The notes beneath the pieces are model-generated. The model ran no database searches and had not been told where the DNA came from. It saw only the letters and a list, made by a program, of their open reading frames with translations. Shown here piece after piece: positions 37,714-46,700 of a stretch of 64,000 nucleotides of DNA (the first letter of the stretch is position 1; every line of letters starts with the position of its first letter). The translations under genes were made by a program, and so were the position numbers. Source of the DNA: an uncultured Saprospiraceae bacterium (GTDB lineage: Bacteria > Bacteroidota > Bacteroidia > Chitinophagales > Saprospiraceae); NCBI GenBank assembly GCA_937951615.1, contig CALFBH010000121.1, forward strand, positions 1 through 64,000. Direction: 5' to 3'.

Positions 37714-40700
37714 TCAAATAAGAAAATAATGCTGGAGCCAATATCGCCAAAACCAGTGTAAGGTAGAAAACCCATGTTTTTGGATAGTAAAAATAATCTT
37801 GATTAAGCCATTGAGCGTTAATATTTTCAATGAAAATTGGCGTAATTACGGTACTAATAGATGAAAACAAGAACAAATAGATAAAGAAAGTATTAAAATG
37901 AAGAAAACGATTTAACAAAGTTGAAATAAGTATAATAGCGAAACTCAAAATAGATGTGCACATTGTCCAATAGGGCAAGAAAAATTCTTTATGCATCCCC
38001 CAAGGCATTTCTTTATGCATATTTTGTTGTACTTCGCCATAAATTAGGTTTGCAACTAAAATTATGACCAAACATAGAACCAACGCACTCCAGAATAAAT
38101 TTACCTTTATTGATCTCAATGATAAGATATAAAATGTAAGTACAACAAAGGGGATATACAATAATAGCATCTTTAAGTAATGTGAAAAAATGTTTTGTTC
38201 TAAATACTGCCGAGCATTTTTCACTGACCTAATACTATCTTCTAGCTGATAAGTAAATTCTGGCGTATTAAAAGACATATCTCCTTGCTGAATTTCTTTC
38301 ATAGATATGCCTAAACCGTATTTGTTGAGCCTAGTAGTGTCTATCCTAGCGAAAATATTTTTTTCATAATAATTTTCATAATTACAAATATCGTTTAAGT
38401 AACGATTTGATATGTTTTCATCAAATTTTTCCCCCAGACGTATTATTTCTCTAAAAGCAGAATAATTTTTATCTCGATATAACGTATATGATAAATGTTC
38501 TATTTCCCCCCTCGCTCTAGCCGAACTACTTCTATTTAGGCTTTTTAAAGAATCTAGTTTATACAAATATGACTTGTTCTGTCTATCGGGGAAAGTCGAA
38601 AGATATGATAGAAATAATAAGTCATCTTTATCTGAGAGGTAATTTAATTTTATTGGAATGTTTAGATTATATTTATCTGGTTTTCTATATCTATCAGATA
38701 TATCATATTTAAACGACAAATAGGATAAATAAGACCTGTCTTTTATGGATAAGTCATTGATATTATTAGCATTAATGAAGCTCCAGTAAGTTTTGTTATA
38801 CCTGTTTTCTAATATATATTGTTCACTCTCCCATAGTTTTTGAAATATTGTATCTGCCTCAAAGTAATTTTTTTCAATAGTTTTAGAACTGCTCTTGTGT
38901 GGGAAAAAACCATACAAAAAACATTTGTTATCTTCAAAGTATTTTAAATCGTCATTATCTATTAAATTAGCTGTTTTGACGATTATCCCCATTTGAAAAG
39001 AAACTGTAGATATACCTAAAGCTGCCAATAGACCTCCAGAATAAAGTAAAATACCCAAAAATATTTTTTTGAAGCTAAATTTAGTAGACTTATAGAGATA
39101 TAGTTGATAAGTCCAATACATAGAAATTAATGTCATTAGCAAAAAAGAAATATTGGAATATTTGCCTGCCAAGAGTTCTATTGGTTGTATAGGATCTATT
39201 AATGGGGAAGAAAACGTATTTTTAGGCAGATAATACCCTAAGATAAAGAGCAATAGAGAAATGCATAAGTAAACAGGGATTAGGATGTGAATTTTAAACC
39301 TCCAAACTGTAGGGTATCTCCTTAATAAATAGTTGTTTAATCGAAACCGAGCAAAATATTTGTACGAGGAGGTACTTAATAGAAAACTTCGATAGTTTAT
39401 TTTAGGAAAGATATATACATGGCAAAATAATAATGGAGCAATTATACAAAGTATCGAAGCGAGATAGAATTTTATGGATTTTATGTAATACAGTCCGTCC
39501 TCATTGAATCTTTGAGCTTCAGAGTTTGTAATAAAAATAGGAACAAATACAGTAAATATTGCCGATACAATGAATACATGTATGAATAAATTTGCTAGAC
39601 CTCTAACATCTTTCGTAAAAATTGAAATAAAGTTAATTATGAGACTAAAGAGCATCAATCTGAGCCCCAAATTTGCGAGAAATTTTTCCTTATGAATTCC
39701 AAATGGCATCATTGCCTCGCTGCTATTCTCAATGTAGACATTACTACTTTTTTGGGCAATTATTTGTTGTGTTTCACCATAAATATAATTACCTATTAGA
39801 ACGAAAAAAGAACATATTGCTAATGCTAATAAGAATATTAGGAATGTCCTCCAAGAATTTTTTTGAAGTAATAAGGGAATTCCAAAAAATAGGAGTAATA
39901 AAATCGGAAGATATTGAGCTACAGATACATAGTAGCGTACTATAATTTTTTGTTCTAAATATTGTTTTGCATGCTCAACAGAACGAACCCCCTCCTCTAA
40001 TAAGATTAAAAAATTAGGTTTTTTTAAAGAAATATTTTTTGTTTTTACAGGGAGCATTGAAACATTTAAGCCATATTTTTCTAATATAGGGACATTTATT
40101 GAATTGAAAATACTGTTTATATAATATTTGAAATATGCTTTTTCCCATTGTTGGTAATCGTCAAGATTATAAGAAGCTACGGAATCTTTTAACATATAAA
40201 ACAAATATGATAAATTAGCTAAGTCAGATTGATCTATACCTTCCACATTATAAGTAAGGCTACTCCAGTACTCTATGGAGGGTATATTTAGAAATTCATT
40301 AGGGTTTTTAGATAAATCTATTCTGTTTAATTGATGAAGTAATAACAATTTGGTATTCTCATCAACATTACCTAACAAATGATTAAAAAAGGGTGACTTA
40401 CTATATTTGTTTAAATCTGCTGACTCTGGTTGATTCGCATTAAACAAAAAACTAGGATTAATATGAGCAGATCCACGATTTTGCTTCAAATCAAATAAAT
40501 TAGGACTATTAGAATAATATAGATGTAAAGACAAATCAGATAGGCTTAACCAGTATTCTCTTTTATATCTATTATATAATATATAATCTTCATGCCCTTT
40601 TATAGTTTTGAAAATAGTGTTTTTAGAAAAATATTCTTTGTGTTGCTCATAAGATATGTCTTTAGGAGGAGGAAAGAAACCATATGAAAAACTATCATTA

Positions 40701-41164
40701 TGTTTAATGTATTTCAAGTCTTTTTTACTTACGAGTAAAGAAGACTTAGTTATCGTTCCTAATTTAAATGCTGTAGTGTCTAATGCTATTATGACAAATA
40801 GACCTATAGCATAAATAATTAATGTCAAGATTATTTTTCGAGGCTGACTTCCTTCAAATTTATAAACATACTGTGTATATCCCCAATATAACATAGCCAC
40901 TATAGCAAATGTAAATGGAAATAGAAAAAAACTACCATCGGTTATTTCTACAGGTTGAATAGGATGAACAATAGGATTTAAAAATGTGTTTCGGGGCAAA
41001 TAATATCCAGCCGCAAAAAGTAATGGGTAAGTAATTATGGCTAATGGAAGGACTATATGGATACGTGTTCGCCAAATAGTGGGATAATTATGAATCAGGT
41101 AATTATCACATTTTCTACTAAGTTTGATAGAACTATAAAATAACCATTTAATTATGTTCTTCAT
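37688..41164 (-). CDS. Tandem-duplicated polytopic membrane protein, partner of the EAD11-ABC ATPase
   Basis: 1158 residues in two homologous halves (about 1-597 and 598-1158). Each half opens with a Tyr-Pro-Thr-x-Trp-Arg helix (IHNYPTIWRTRIHI about 25-38; LRRYPTVWRFKIHI about 609-622), then a segment ending ...GYYLPRNTF/PKNTF and PIxPIQPVE/IE, about three membrane helices, an extracytoplasmic domain of roughly 240-270 residues (with YFEDNKCFLYGFFP-like and YWSL/YWSF motifs), and four or five further helices; about 16 membrane helices in all. The start overlaps the ATPase stop by 4 bp, so it is almost surely the membrane subunit of an ABC system. I know no characterised family with this layout. 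Codon use is A/T-rich compared with the neighbours. Confidence 0.85.
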   Translation of the reverse strand: MKNIIKWLFYSSIKLSRKCDNYLIHNYPTIWRTRIHIVLPLAIITYPLLFAAGYYLPRNTFLNPIVHPIQPVEITDGSFFLFPFTFAIVAMLYWGYTQYVYKFEGSQPRKIILTLIIYAIGLFVIIALDTTAFKLGTITKSSLLVSKKDLKYIKHNDSFSYGFFPPPKDISYEQHKEYFSKNTIFKTIKGHEDYILYNRYKREYWLSLSDLSLHLYYSNSPNLFDLKQNRGSAHINPSFLFNANQPESADLNKYSKSPFFNHLLGNVDENTKLLLLHQLNRIDLSKNPNEFLNIPSIEYWSSLTYNVEGIDQSDLANLSYLFYMLKDSVASYNLDDYQQWEKAYFKYYINSIFNSINVPILEKYGLNVSMLPVKTKNISLKKPNFLILLEEGVRSVEHAKQYLEQKIIVRYYVSVAQYLPILLLLFFGIPLLLQKNSWRTFLIFLLALAICSFFVLIGNYIYGETQQIIAQKSSNVYIENSSEAMMPFGIHKEKFLANLGLRLMLFSLIINFISIFTKDVRGLANLFIHVFIVSAIFTVFVPIFITNSEAQRFNEDGLYYIKSIKFYLASILCIIAPLLFCHVYIFPKINYRSFLLSTSSYKYFARFRLNNYLLRRYPTVWRFKIHILIPVYLCISLLLFILGYYLPKNTFSSPLIDPIQPIELLAGKYSNISFLLMTLISMYWTYQLYLYKSTKFSFKKIFLGILLYSGGLLAALGISTVSFQMGIIVKTANLIDNDDLKYFEDNKCFLYGFFPHKSSSKTIEKNYFEADTIFQKLWESEQYILENRYNKTYWSFINANNINDLSIKDRSYLSYLSFKYDISDRYRKPDKYNLNIPIKLNYLSDKDDLLFLSYLSTFPDRQNKSYLYKLDSLKSLNRSSSARARGEIEHLSYTLYRDKNYSAFREIIRLGEKFDENISNRYLNDICNYENYYEKNIFARIDTTRLNKYGLGISMKEIQQGDMSFNTPEFTYQLEDSIRSVKNARQYLEQNIFSHYLKMLLLYIPFVVLTFYILSLRSIKVNLFWSALVLCLVIILVANLIYGEVQQNMHKEMPWGMHKEFFLPYWTMCTSILSFAIILISTLLNRFLHFNTFFIYLFLFSSISTVITPIFIENINAQWLNQDYFYYPKTWVFYLTLVLAILAPALFSYLSVLPKNKL

Positions 41165-42438
41165 AGAAATTTTGTTTTAATGGATTGGCTAATATCTCGG
41201 AAGTATTGTATTTTTATGTTATTCTGATTTAACACCAAAAGTAAATCTTTTGATTTGACAGTTTTAAGCGTAGTAATTATGTAGACTGAACTATTATTTT
41301 GGACATTAACCACTGGTAAAATGCTAAGTGCCTTCTCTAGTTGGGGTTGAGTCACAGAACAGGAAACTTCATAAATATTTTGATTTTTATCTCTGTAATA
41401 TTCATTAGAATTGAAAATTTCTAATTTCCCTCTTTGCATAAAGAGTAGTTGATCTGATATAGATTCTATTTCATGTATATGCTGTGAGCTAATAACAATA
41501 CTGAGAGGATTCCGTAGACTCTTGGAGAGGTGTCTTAAATCGTCTAATACAATTAATTGAGTTTTTACATCTAGGTTAGCCAATGGTTCATCAATTATTA
41601 GTAATTTAGGACGACATACAAGTGCCTTTGCTAGTGCAAATCGCAATTTGTATCCACCTGAAAGTTCTTGCCATGTGTTATCTATGTAATTAACTAGTCC
41701 AAGTCTATGTACAATATATTCAACCTCTCTTTTATTTTTTAGCCCATAAATACCATGTTGTGCAGCATGATAGCTTAAATTTTGCCCTAATGTACCATGC
41801 CATTTAGGGATTTCCTGGGGAACCAGAGAAATTTGTTTCTTTATATCGGGCCAGTATAACCATTTATTGTTTTGGAAAGTAGGATAGTTGATTTCTCCTT
41901 CATCATATGCTAAATCTCCAGCAAATATATGCAGCATAGTTGTTTTACCCGTAGCATTTTCGCCGACAAGTCCTGTGATTTCACCTAAACGTAGACAAAG
42001 ACTCTCTAATTGAAGACAGAAATTGGTACTGCGATATTTTTTTTCAACATTCCTAATTTCTAAAATGACATCATCTGGAGTTCTCAATTTCTGAGATTCA
42101 CTTCTAATAAAATCGTCATAACTATTGAATTTTTTTCTATTCTCTCCTTTATGATACTCCAACTCTATTTTTTGATAGATGTCGTCGACAATTTTTGGAA
42201 TAGCATTAATGATCTTATTAAGACTGACCTCTTCCTCATTATGGTTTATTATTCCTTTTTCGACCTTTTGTTTTAAGGTATTATATCTTCCACTCAATTT
42301 AATCGTCTTGTTTTGGGACTTAAGATGATAGTTGTCTGCAAAGTCTATCAATCGCTTAATAGCTTTTTCTATATTGCCATCGCGTACATGGTTTTTAATT
42401 TCCTTGGCGTGATTATTTATTATTTTTGGAATTTTCAA
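41161..42438 (-). CDS. ABC transporter ATPase with N-terminal EAD11-like domain
   Basis: 425 residues. About 1-95 resembles effector-associated domain 11 (EAD11): IEKAIKRLIDFA (about 19-30), then LSGRYNTLKQKVEKGII (about 43-59) and LNKIINAIP (about 68-76). From memory this is the EAD11 pattern seen in conflict-system proteins of multicellular-type bacteria. The rest (about 125-335) is an ABC ATPase with Walker A GENATGKTT (about 165), signature LSGGYKLRFA (about 252), Walker B KLLIIDEPLANLD (about 268-280) and an H-loop ISSQHIHEI (about 300-308). It overlaps by 4 bp the gene for a large duplicated membrane protein. An EAD normally docks a partner with the same domain; none is seen elsewhere in this window. 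Confidence 0.85.
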   Translation of the reverse strand: MKIPKIINNHAKEIKNHVRDGNIEKAIKRLIDFADNYHLKSQNKTIKLSGRYNTLKQKVEKGIINHNEEEVSLNKIINAIPKIVDDIYQKIELEYHKGENRKKFNSYDDFIRSESQKLRTPDDVILEIRNVEKKYRSTNFCLQLESLCLRLGEITGLVGENATGKTTMLHIFAGDLAYDEGEINYPTFQNNKWLYWPDIKKQISLVPQEIPKWHGTLGQNLSYHAAQHGIYGLKNKREVEYIVHRLGLVNYIDNTWQELSGGYKLRFALAKALVCRPKLLIIDEPLANLDVKTQLIVLDDLRHLSKSLRNPLSIVISSQHIHEIESISDQLLFMQRGKLEIFNSNEYYRDKNQNIYEVSCSVTQPQLEKALSILPVVNVQNNSSVYIITTLKTVKSKDLLLVLNQNNIKIQYFRDISQSIKTKFL

Positions 42439-42605
42439 TATTATGCATTTTTATATTTTGACATTGCCCTTAATTCTATGGTATACGGGCTAATACAAAA
42501 CTTAAACTAAAAACATTTTTCGAAGTATTACGAAGTCAAAGATATATAACATTCCCCAATTCTCCAATCCTCAAAACTAAATATACCACCCTACATAGGT
42601 AATAC

Positions 42606-42633
42606 AGCTCTGGCATCCGTCAGGGCTTTTTTT
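42606..42633 (+). terminator. Orphan terminator-like hairpin
   Basis: AGCTCTG and CAGGGCT (one G-U pair) followed by seven T on the plus strand. No plus-strand gene lies upstream, so it may be a leftover of a deleted gene. Confidence 0.55.
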
Positions 42634-42661
42634 ATATCATCATTTCAAAACTAAAATACTT

Positions 42662-42811
42662 ATGCAATTACGAAAATCTGAGCGTAAGAAAGCTAAAATT
42701 CGGATGGCTTTACAAAGTCCGAGTGGAGGTGGAAAAACCTACTCCGCTTTGCTACTTGCTTACGGGCTGATACACGAACCACCACGCATCGTACCAGAGT
42801 TGGTCTTCTGA
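42662..42811 (+). pseudogene. Remnant of a phage-type AAA ATPase gene (N-terminus only)
   Basis: 49 codons starting MQLRKSERKKAKIRMAL and containing a Walker A-like SPSGGGKTYSALLLAYGL. This matches the beginning of the AAA ATPases found in phages and integrative elements (typically about 220-250 aa, with GPSGSGKTYSALLLA). After this the frame diverges (IHEPPRIVPELVF) and stops, so the Walker B and the rest are gone. The Walker A has SPSGGGKT, one residue off the usual GPSGSGKT at the first position. It faces the truncated RhuM gene only 23 bp away. Confidence 0.75.
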
Positions 42812-42834
42812 AAAATGAAAATGAATATGGTATC

Positions 42835-43272
42835 TTAACTGAACTCCAGCAATTCGTCAAAATAGTCGGGTCTGCCGTCAGGATTTTTCAGGCGTTCATC
42901 ATCTAGGATAAAGCCCTTAATCATGTACGCTTTAAGATTTCGATTTGCCCAGATTCTGAACTGTGTACCGCGCTTACTTCTTACTCGGAAACCTATCGCC
43001 AGTATCATGTCCAGTGAGTAGAAAGTTACCTCATATTTTTTCCCATCATCGGCAGTTGTTAAGTAATTCTTAATAACTGAATTTGTGTTTAATTCTTTGT
43101 CATTCAGTATGTTAGTTATGTGCATACTGATGTTGGGTACAGAGGTGTCAAAAAGTTCGGACAACTGTTTTTGATTCATCCATATATTGCCGTCTTTAGC
43201 GTATAATACGACGGCTGCTTTGCCGTCTGGGGTATTATAAATGATGATGTTTTGCTGCTTGTTGTCTTTCAT
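42835..43272 (-). pseudogene. C-terminally truncated RhuM-family gene
   Basis: 145 residues matching the N-terminal part of the RhuM (virulence-associated) family: IIIYNTPDGKAAVVLYAKDG (about 9-28), MNQKQLSELFDTS (about 32-44), the TTADDGKKYEVTFYSLDMI segment (about 72-90), FRVRSKRGTQFRIWANRNLK (about 95-114) and ERLKNPDGRPDYFDELLE (about 126-143). Full-length family members are about 330 residues and continue with a conserved C-terminal region, absent here. The frame ends two codons after FDELLE. RhuM proteins occur with restriction-modification and mobile loci; a fragment would probably not work. Confidence 0.75.
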
Positions 43273-43374
43273 TGATTATTTCCAATAAGATATAAAAGGC
43301 GCGGCTATGATTAAGGTGAGCGAGATGACAAAACTCGTGTATACAATAAATTCAGAAAATAAATAAAACTCACC

Positions 43375-43440
43375 GAATGTCGAAGTGTTTTGCCTTCACT
43401 TCGACATTCGGTGTTCGATAATTCGATATTCCTTATTCCT
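43375..43440. repeat. TTCGATATTC-family intergenic repeat
   Basis: Contains CGAATGTCGAAGTG, its complement CACTTCGACATTCG, and TCGATAATTCGATATTCC. Same family as the blocks at 10410-10597. The CCGAATGTCGAAGTG/CACTTCGACATTCGG pair could form a 15-bp stem. Confidence 0.6.
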
Positions 43441-43443
43441 TCT

Positions 43444-44955
43444 CTACTTCCCATACAAAGCCTTCCCAGCATCATAATACTTATCGCCTTCCTTCCAAAA
43501 AACGGACTGCGAAGTATTGCCAATCAGACGACAGGCATAGACATAAGATTTGAAAAACTTATGCAGATAAGCATAATCCAGTGTATTCGGTCCATCAGCA
43601 GCCTGATGATAATAAGTATTCACCGTATCATCAAATGCAGTAATGCCCAAACTGAAAGTAGGCGCGGGGACACCCTGACGAGCAAAGTTGACATTATCCG
43701 ACCGATCAAATAAGCCTTGTTCGGGCATTTTATCTTCAATCGCTTTTAAGCCAAAAGTAGTACAAGCTTTTTCTATCAGATTGCGGGCTTCTGTGCGCTC
43801 CAAGCCGATAATCGTGGCGACAGAAGTGTCATTATATCCTGCATTATCGCTGTTGAAACAATACGTCACCTGGTCGAGTGGGATAAGTGGATTTTCGGCG
43901 TAGTATTGAGAGCCTAATAAGCCTTTTTCCTCACCTGTGAAAAAGATAAACAATGCAGAACGTTTGGTCGGATGCAGTGCAATATTCTCGGCGGCAGAGA
44001 GTACCGTCACGCTGCCTACGGCATTATCTCTTGCGCCATTATAAATGCTATCACCTTCTACTTCTCGCCCTATACCTATATGGTCGTAATGTGCGGAATA
44101 GATGATATGTTCCTTCTTCAATTCAGGATCGCTGCCTGCTATCATGCCGACGACATTATAGGTTTCCACCTGCTCTACCGACATGCCATCTACATAAATA
44201 TTGCACTTTGTTTTATTGTCATTTCTTAAACTGGCAATGGCAGATGAATCTGTCGCATTGACCCAAAATAAAGGAAGTGATGCTGCGACTCCGTCATCCA
44301 GCATTGTGGACGAACCAGAGAAAAACCGCGCCAAAAAGAAAAAAGGAATTTCTGCTGATTTATAAACCTCAAGATGGGCTACTGCACCATTTTTCTTGGA
44401 TAAAGCCTGCTTTTCCTGAGCAGCATAAAACCACTCCTGTGGACTTTCTTGTCCTGCATAGCCACAAATGCTCACCGCTATTTTGCCCTTCACATCGACA
44501 TTTTCGTAGTCCTTTGCTGTACCGCGATTGACAAAAACCGTTTCGGCAGACAGTTCAATATTTTCACCATCCAACATTAGGAAATCAGTCATTAAGTTCA
44601 TTTCCTTGTGTGTCCCGATTTTCAGCCTTCCCGTATCGGCAGGCGTGACGGTTTTCATGGGGACTTTTTGCAAATAATCTTCACAACCCGGAAGTGGTTT
44701 CACCCCATAACGCATGAGCGTAGTAGAAAGGTAACGGGCAGCAATATTGAGTTCGGGCGAGGGCGTGTTGCGTCCTCGCATTTCATCTGAAGCCAGATAA
44801 TGAATATGCGCTTTGATGTCGTTAAGATCCACCGTCGATTCGGTGAGTTTCTGGTCTGCATCACCTTTGAGTCCTGCTGAATTGCTCACTTTTTTAGTCG
44901 CTGTACAGGAAAACATCAGAAAGGGGATGAATATTAGGAAGAGTAAGTTTTTCAT
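43444..44955 (-). CDS. M28-family metallopeptidase lipoprotein
   Basis: 503 residues. Lipoprotein signal FLMFSC (Cys at about 17). The M28 aminopeptidase domain has metal ligands in SAHYDHIG (about 285-292), the bridging Asp in GARDNAVGSV (about 301-310), the catalytic/metal Glu pair in FFTGEEKGLLGS (about 334-345), an Asp in FNSDNAGYND (about 363-372) and a C-terminal His in YHQAADGPN (about 453-461). A PA-like insert (about 100-250) lies in the N-terminal half. Predicted outer-membrane or periplasmic peptidase removing N-terminal residues from peptides. Confidence 0.92.
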   Translation of the reverse strand: MKNLLFLIFIPFLMFSCTATKKVSNSAGLKGDADQKLTESTVDLNDIKAHIHYLASDEMRGRNTPSPELNIAARYLSTTLMRYGVKPLPGCEDYLQKVPMKTVTPADTGRLKIGTHKEMNLMTDFLMLDGENIELSAETVFVNRGTAKDYENVDVKGKIAVSICGYAGQESPQEWFYAAQEKQALSKKNGAVAHLEVYKSAEIPFFFLARFFSGSSTMLDDGVAASLPLFWVNATDSSAIASLRNDNKTKCNIYVDGMSVEQVETYNVVGMIAGSDPELKKEHIIYSAHYDHIGIGREVEGDSIYNGARDNAVGSVTVLSAAENIALHPTKRSALFIFFTGEEKGLLGSQYYAENPLIPLDQVTYCFNSDNAGYNDTSVATIIGLERTEARNLIEKACTTFGLKAIEDKMPEQGLFDRSDNVNFARQGVPAPTFSLGITAFDDTVNTYYHQAADGPNTLDYAYLHKFFKSYVYACRLIGNTSQSVFWKEGDKYYDAGKALYGK

Positions 44956-45030
44956 GGCTCAAAAGTAATTAAATTTTATTATTTTATAAATCCTGTTGAC
45001 AGACTATTTTCTATAAAATTGTTCCGATTC

Positions 45031-45062
45031 ACGTGGGGGGGATTCATGAATCCCCCCCACGT
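45031..45062. terminator. Perfect 32-bp palindrome after the monooxygenase gene
   Basis: ACGTGGGGGGGATTCA and its exact reverse complement abut with no spacer. It sits 9 bp beyond the stop of the minus-strand gene at 45072. Probably a strong hairpin terminator, although there is no U tract. Confidence 0.6.
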
Positions 45063-45071
45063 CCTATATGA

Positions 45072-46523
45072 TTATGAAATATGAATATAATCCCCAAAAT
45101 CCACCCGCCTCGTCCGCCTTGCATATTCCATTGTTCGCCCTGGATAATTATTAGAAATCGTACCATCTGCCGATTTATACCAGCTATGTGGGACTTCAGT
45201 CCAAATCATCTTTTTCAGTCGTGACTGTAATGACTGCTGATAAGCTTTCACGACTTCAGGCTTGACTTCCAAAGAAGCCCAATTATTCTTCTGTAAGCCG
45301 CTGATACATTGCGCAATATAAGCAGATTGCGCTTCAGCCATTAAAAGAATAGAACTATGCCCAAGATTAGTGTTGGGTCCATAGAGCATGAATAAATTGG
45401 GGAAGCCATGAGTCGTGATGCCAAGATAAGTTTTCGATCCGTTTTTCCAGGCAGTTTGGATGGTTTTGCCACTACTGCCTTTGATATCCAGCCCCATTAA
45501 AAAGGGATGCGCTTTGAAACCTGTGGCATAAATCAAAACATCCAATTCGTGTATAGAACCATCGCCTGCAAGGAGACCATTTGATCTGATTTCCTGCACA
45601 CCACCACTGAGCAATTCTACATTTGGGCGGGCTAAAGCAGGATAATAAGTATCTGAAAACAAGATTCTTTTCGCGCCCATTGGATAGTCAGGAGTTAGGG
45701 CTTTAATAAGTGGAGGATCTTTGATGTGCTTTTTGATATAATGGAGATTTTTTCGTTGGTAAATTTTTCTCAACCACCGATTGCGACTTTTCAGGAGTAG
45801 AAATAAGCCGCCTGTCAGCAACCATATTTTGTTTCGATATATTTTCAATAAAAAAGGAAAACGACCGACCAGTTTTTTCTCCCAATCTTTATACATTCTG
45901 TCCTGCTTGGGCAATATCCAGTTGGCTGAACGTTGGATAATAATCACCTTACGCGCAGTCTTGGCAATTTCGGGTATAAATTGTACGCCGCTTGCAGCAT
46001 TACCAATAACACCGACTGTTTTCCCTGCCAGAGAAATATTATGATTCCATTGAGCAGAGTGAAAGCTGTCTCCTTCAAAGCGATTTTTACCTTCAAAATC
46101 AGGGATATTCGGATGATGCAATTGCCCGATGGCACTAATAAAAGTTTTGCTTTCATAAAGTGCCCCCGATTTGGTGTGGATAAGCCAATTGGACTGCTCT
46201 TCCTGCCATTCAGCAGAAGTCAGTTCCTGCTGAAAATGAATATGCGGATAGAGATCATATTTTTTTGCAACGTATTGCATGTATTCTAAAATCTGGGGCT
46301 GCATAGACCATTTATAGACCCAATTGGGATTAGGCTCAAAAGAAAAGCTGTACAAAGCAGATGGAACGTCACACTCTGCGCCAGGGTAAGTATTCTCGCG
46401 CCAGGTACCGCCAATGTCACTAGCCTTTTCCAAGATAATGAAGTCATGAATCCCCTGTTGCTTGAGCTTAATGGCCATGCAAAGTCCAGAGAAACCTGTG
46501 CCTATGATGATTGCAGTGTGCAT
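45072..46523 (-). CDS. Flavin-containing monooxygenase (Baeyer-Villiger type)
   Basis: 483 residues from the ATG at 46523; the frame runs to 46580, but only this start puts the FAD-binding GTGFSG motif (about 8-13) at the N-terminus. Seen in order: FAD dinucleotide fold, GGTWRENTYPGAECDVPS (about 38-55), the Baeyer-Villiger-like fingerprint FEGDSFHSAQW (about 149-159), the NADP-binding VGVIGNAASGVQ (about 170-181) and YATGFKAHPFL (about 328-338). These enzymes insert one oxygen atom into ketones, aldehydes or soft nucleophiles using NADPH. Substrate unknown. The palindrome after its stop probably terminates it. Confidence 0.92.
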   Translation of the reverse strand: MHTAIIIGTGFSGLCMAIKLKQQGIHDFIILEKASDIGGTWRENTYPGAECDVPSALYSFSFEPNPNWVYKWSMQPQILEYMQYVAKKYDLYPHIHFQQELTSAEWQEEQSNWLIHTKSGALYESKTFISAIGQLHHPNIPDFEGKNRFEGDSFHSAQWNHNISLAGKTVGVIGNAASGVQFIPEIAKTARKVIIIQRSANWILPKQDRMYKDWEKKLVGRFPFLLKIYRNKIWLLTGGLFLLLKSRNRWLRKIYQRKNLHYIKKHIKDPPLIKALTPDYPMGAKRILFSDTYYPALARPNVELLSGGVQEIRSNGLLAGDGSIHELDVLIYATGFKAHPFLMGLDIKGSSGKTIQTAWKNGSKTYLGITTHGFPNLFMLYGPNTNLGHSSILLMAEAQSAYIAQCISGLQKNNWASLEVKPEVVKAYQQSLQSRLKKMIWTEVPHSWYKSADGTISNNYPGRTMEYARRTRRVDFGDYIHIS

Positions 46524-46584
46524 GAGAAGAATATCGAATAGATGAATATTGACTGTAGAAGTAAGTATAAAGTACTTCAATGTT

Positions 46585-46592
46585 CAAATATA
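46585..46592 (-). promoter_or_regulatory. -7 box for the monooxygenase gene
   Basis: On the minus strand the sequence reads TATATTTG, a TAnnTTTG match 62 bp upstream of the ATG at 46523. No TTG partner at proper spacing. Confidence 0.4.
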
Positions 46593-46646
46593 CAGATTTA
46601 TTTAATGCTAAAGGGGTAAATCATTTAGAAGCTATTTGAATTTAAC

Positions 46647-46677
46647 TTGACTTGTACTATAAGTATTAGTATCTTTG
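46647..46677 (+). promoter_or_regulatory. Promoter for the truncated XRE-like gene
   Basis: TTG (46647-46649) and TATCTTTG (46670-46677) are 20 bp apart. The ATG at 46701 lies 23 bp downstream, so transcription starts between the box and this ATG and excludes the frame extension at 46647. Confidence 0.6.
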
Positions 46678-46700
46678 TTTTATACCAGAACCCATATACT

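Noticed and set aside
37331-43440. Attachment-site duplication of the tRNA-Leu 3' end
   Set aside because: I found no second copy of the tRNA end at the far side of the accessory segment and no integrase gene.
43390-44790. Several plus-strand frames opposite the M28 peptidase
   Set aside because: They are antisense shadows; the minus-strand frame has all catalytic motifs.
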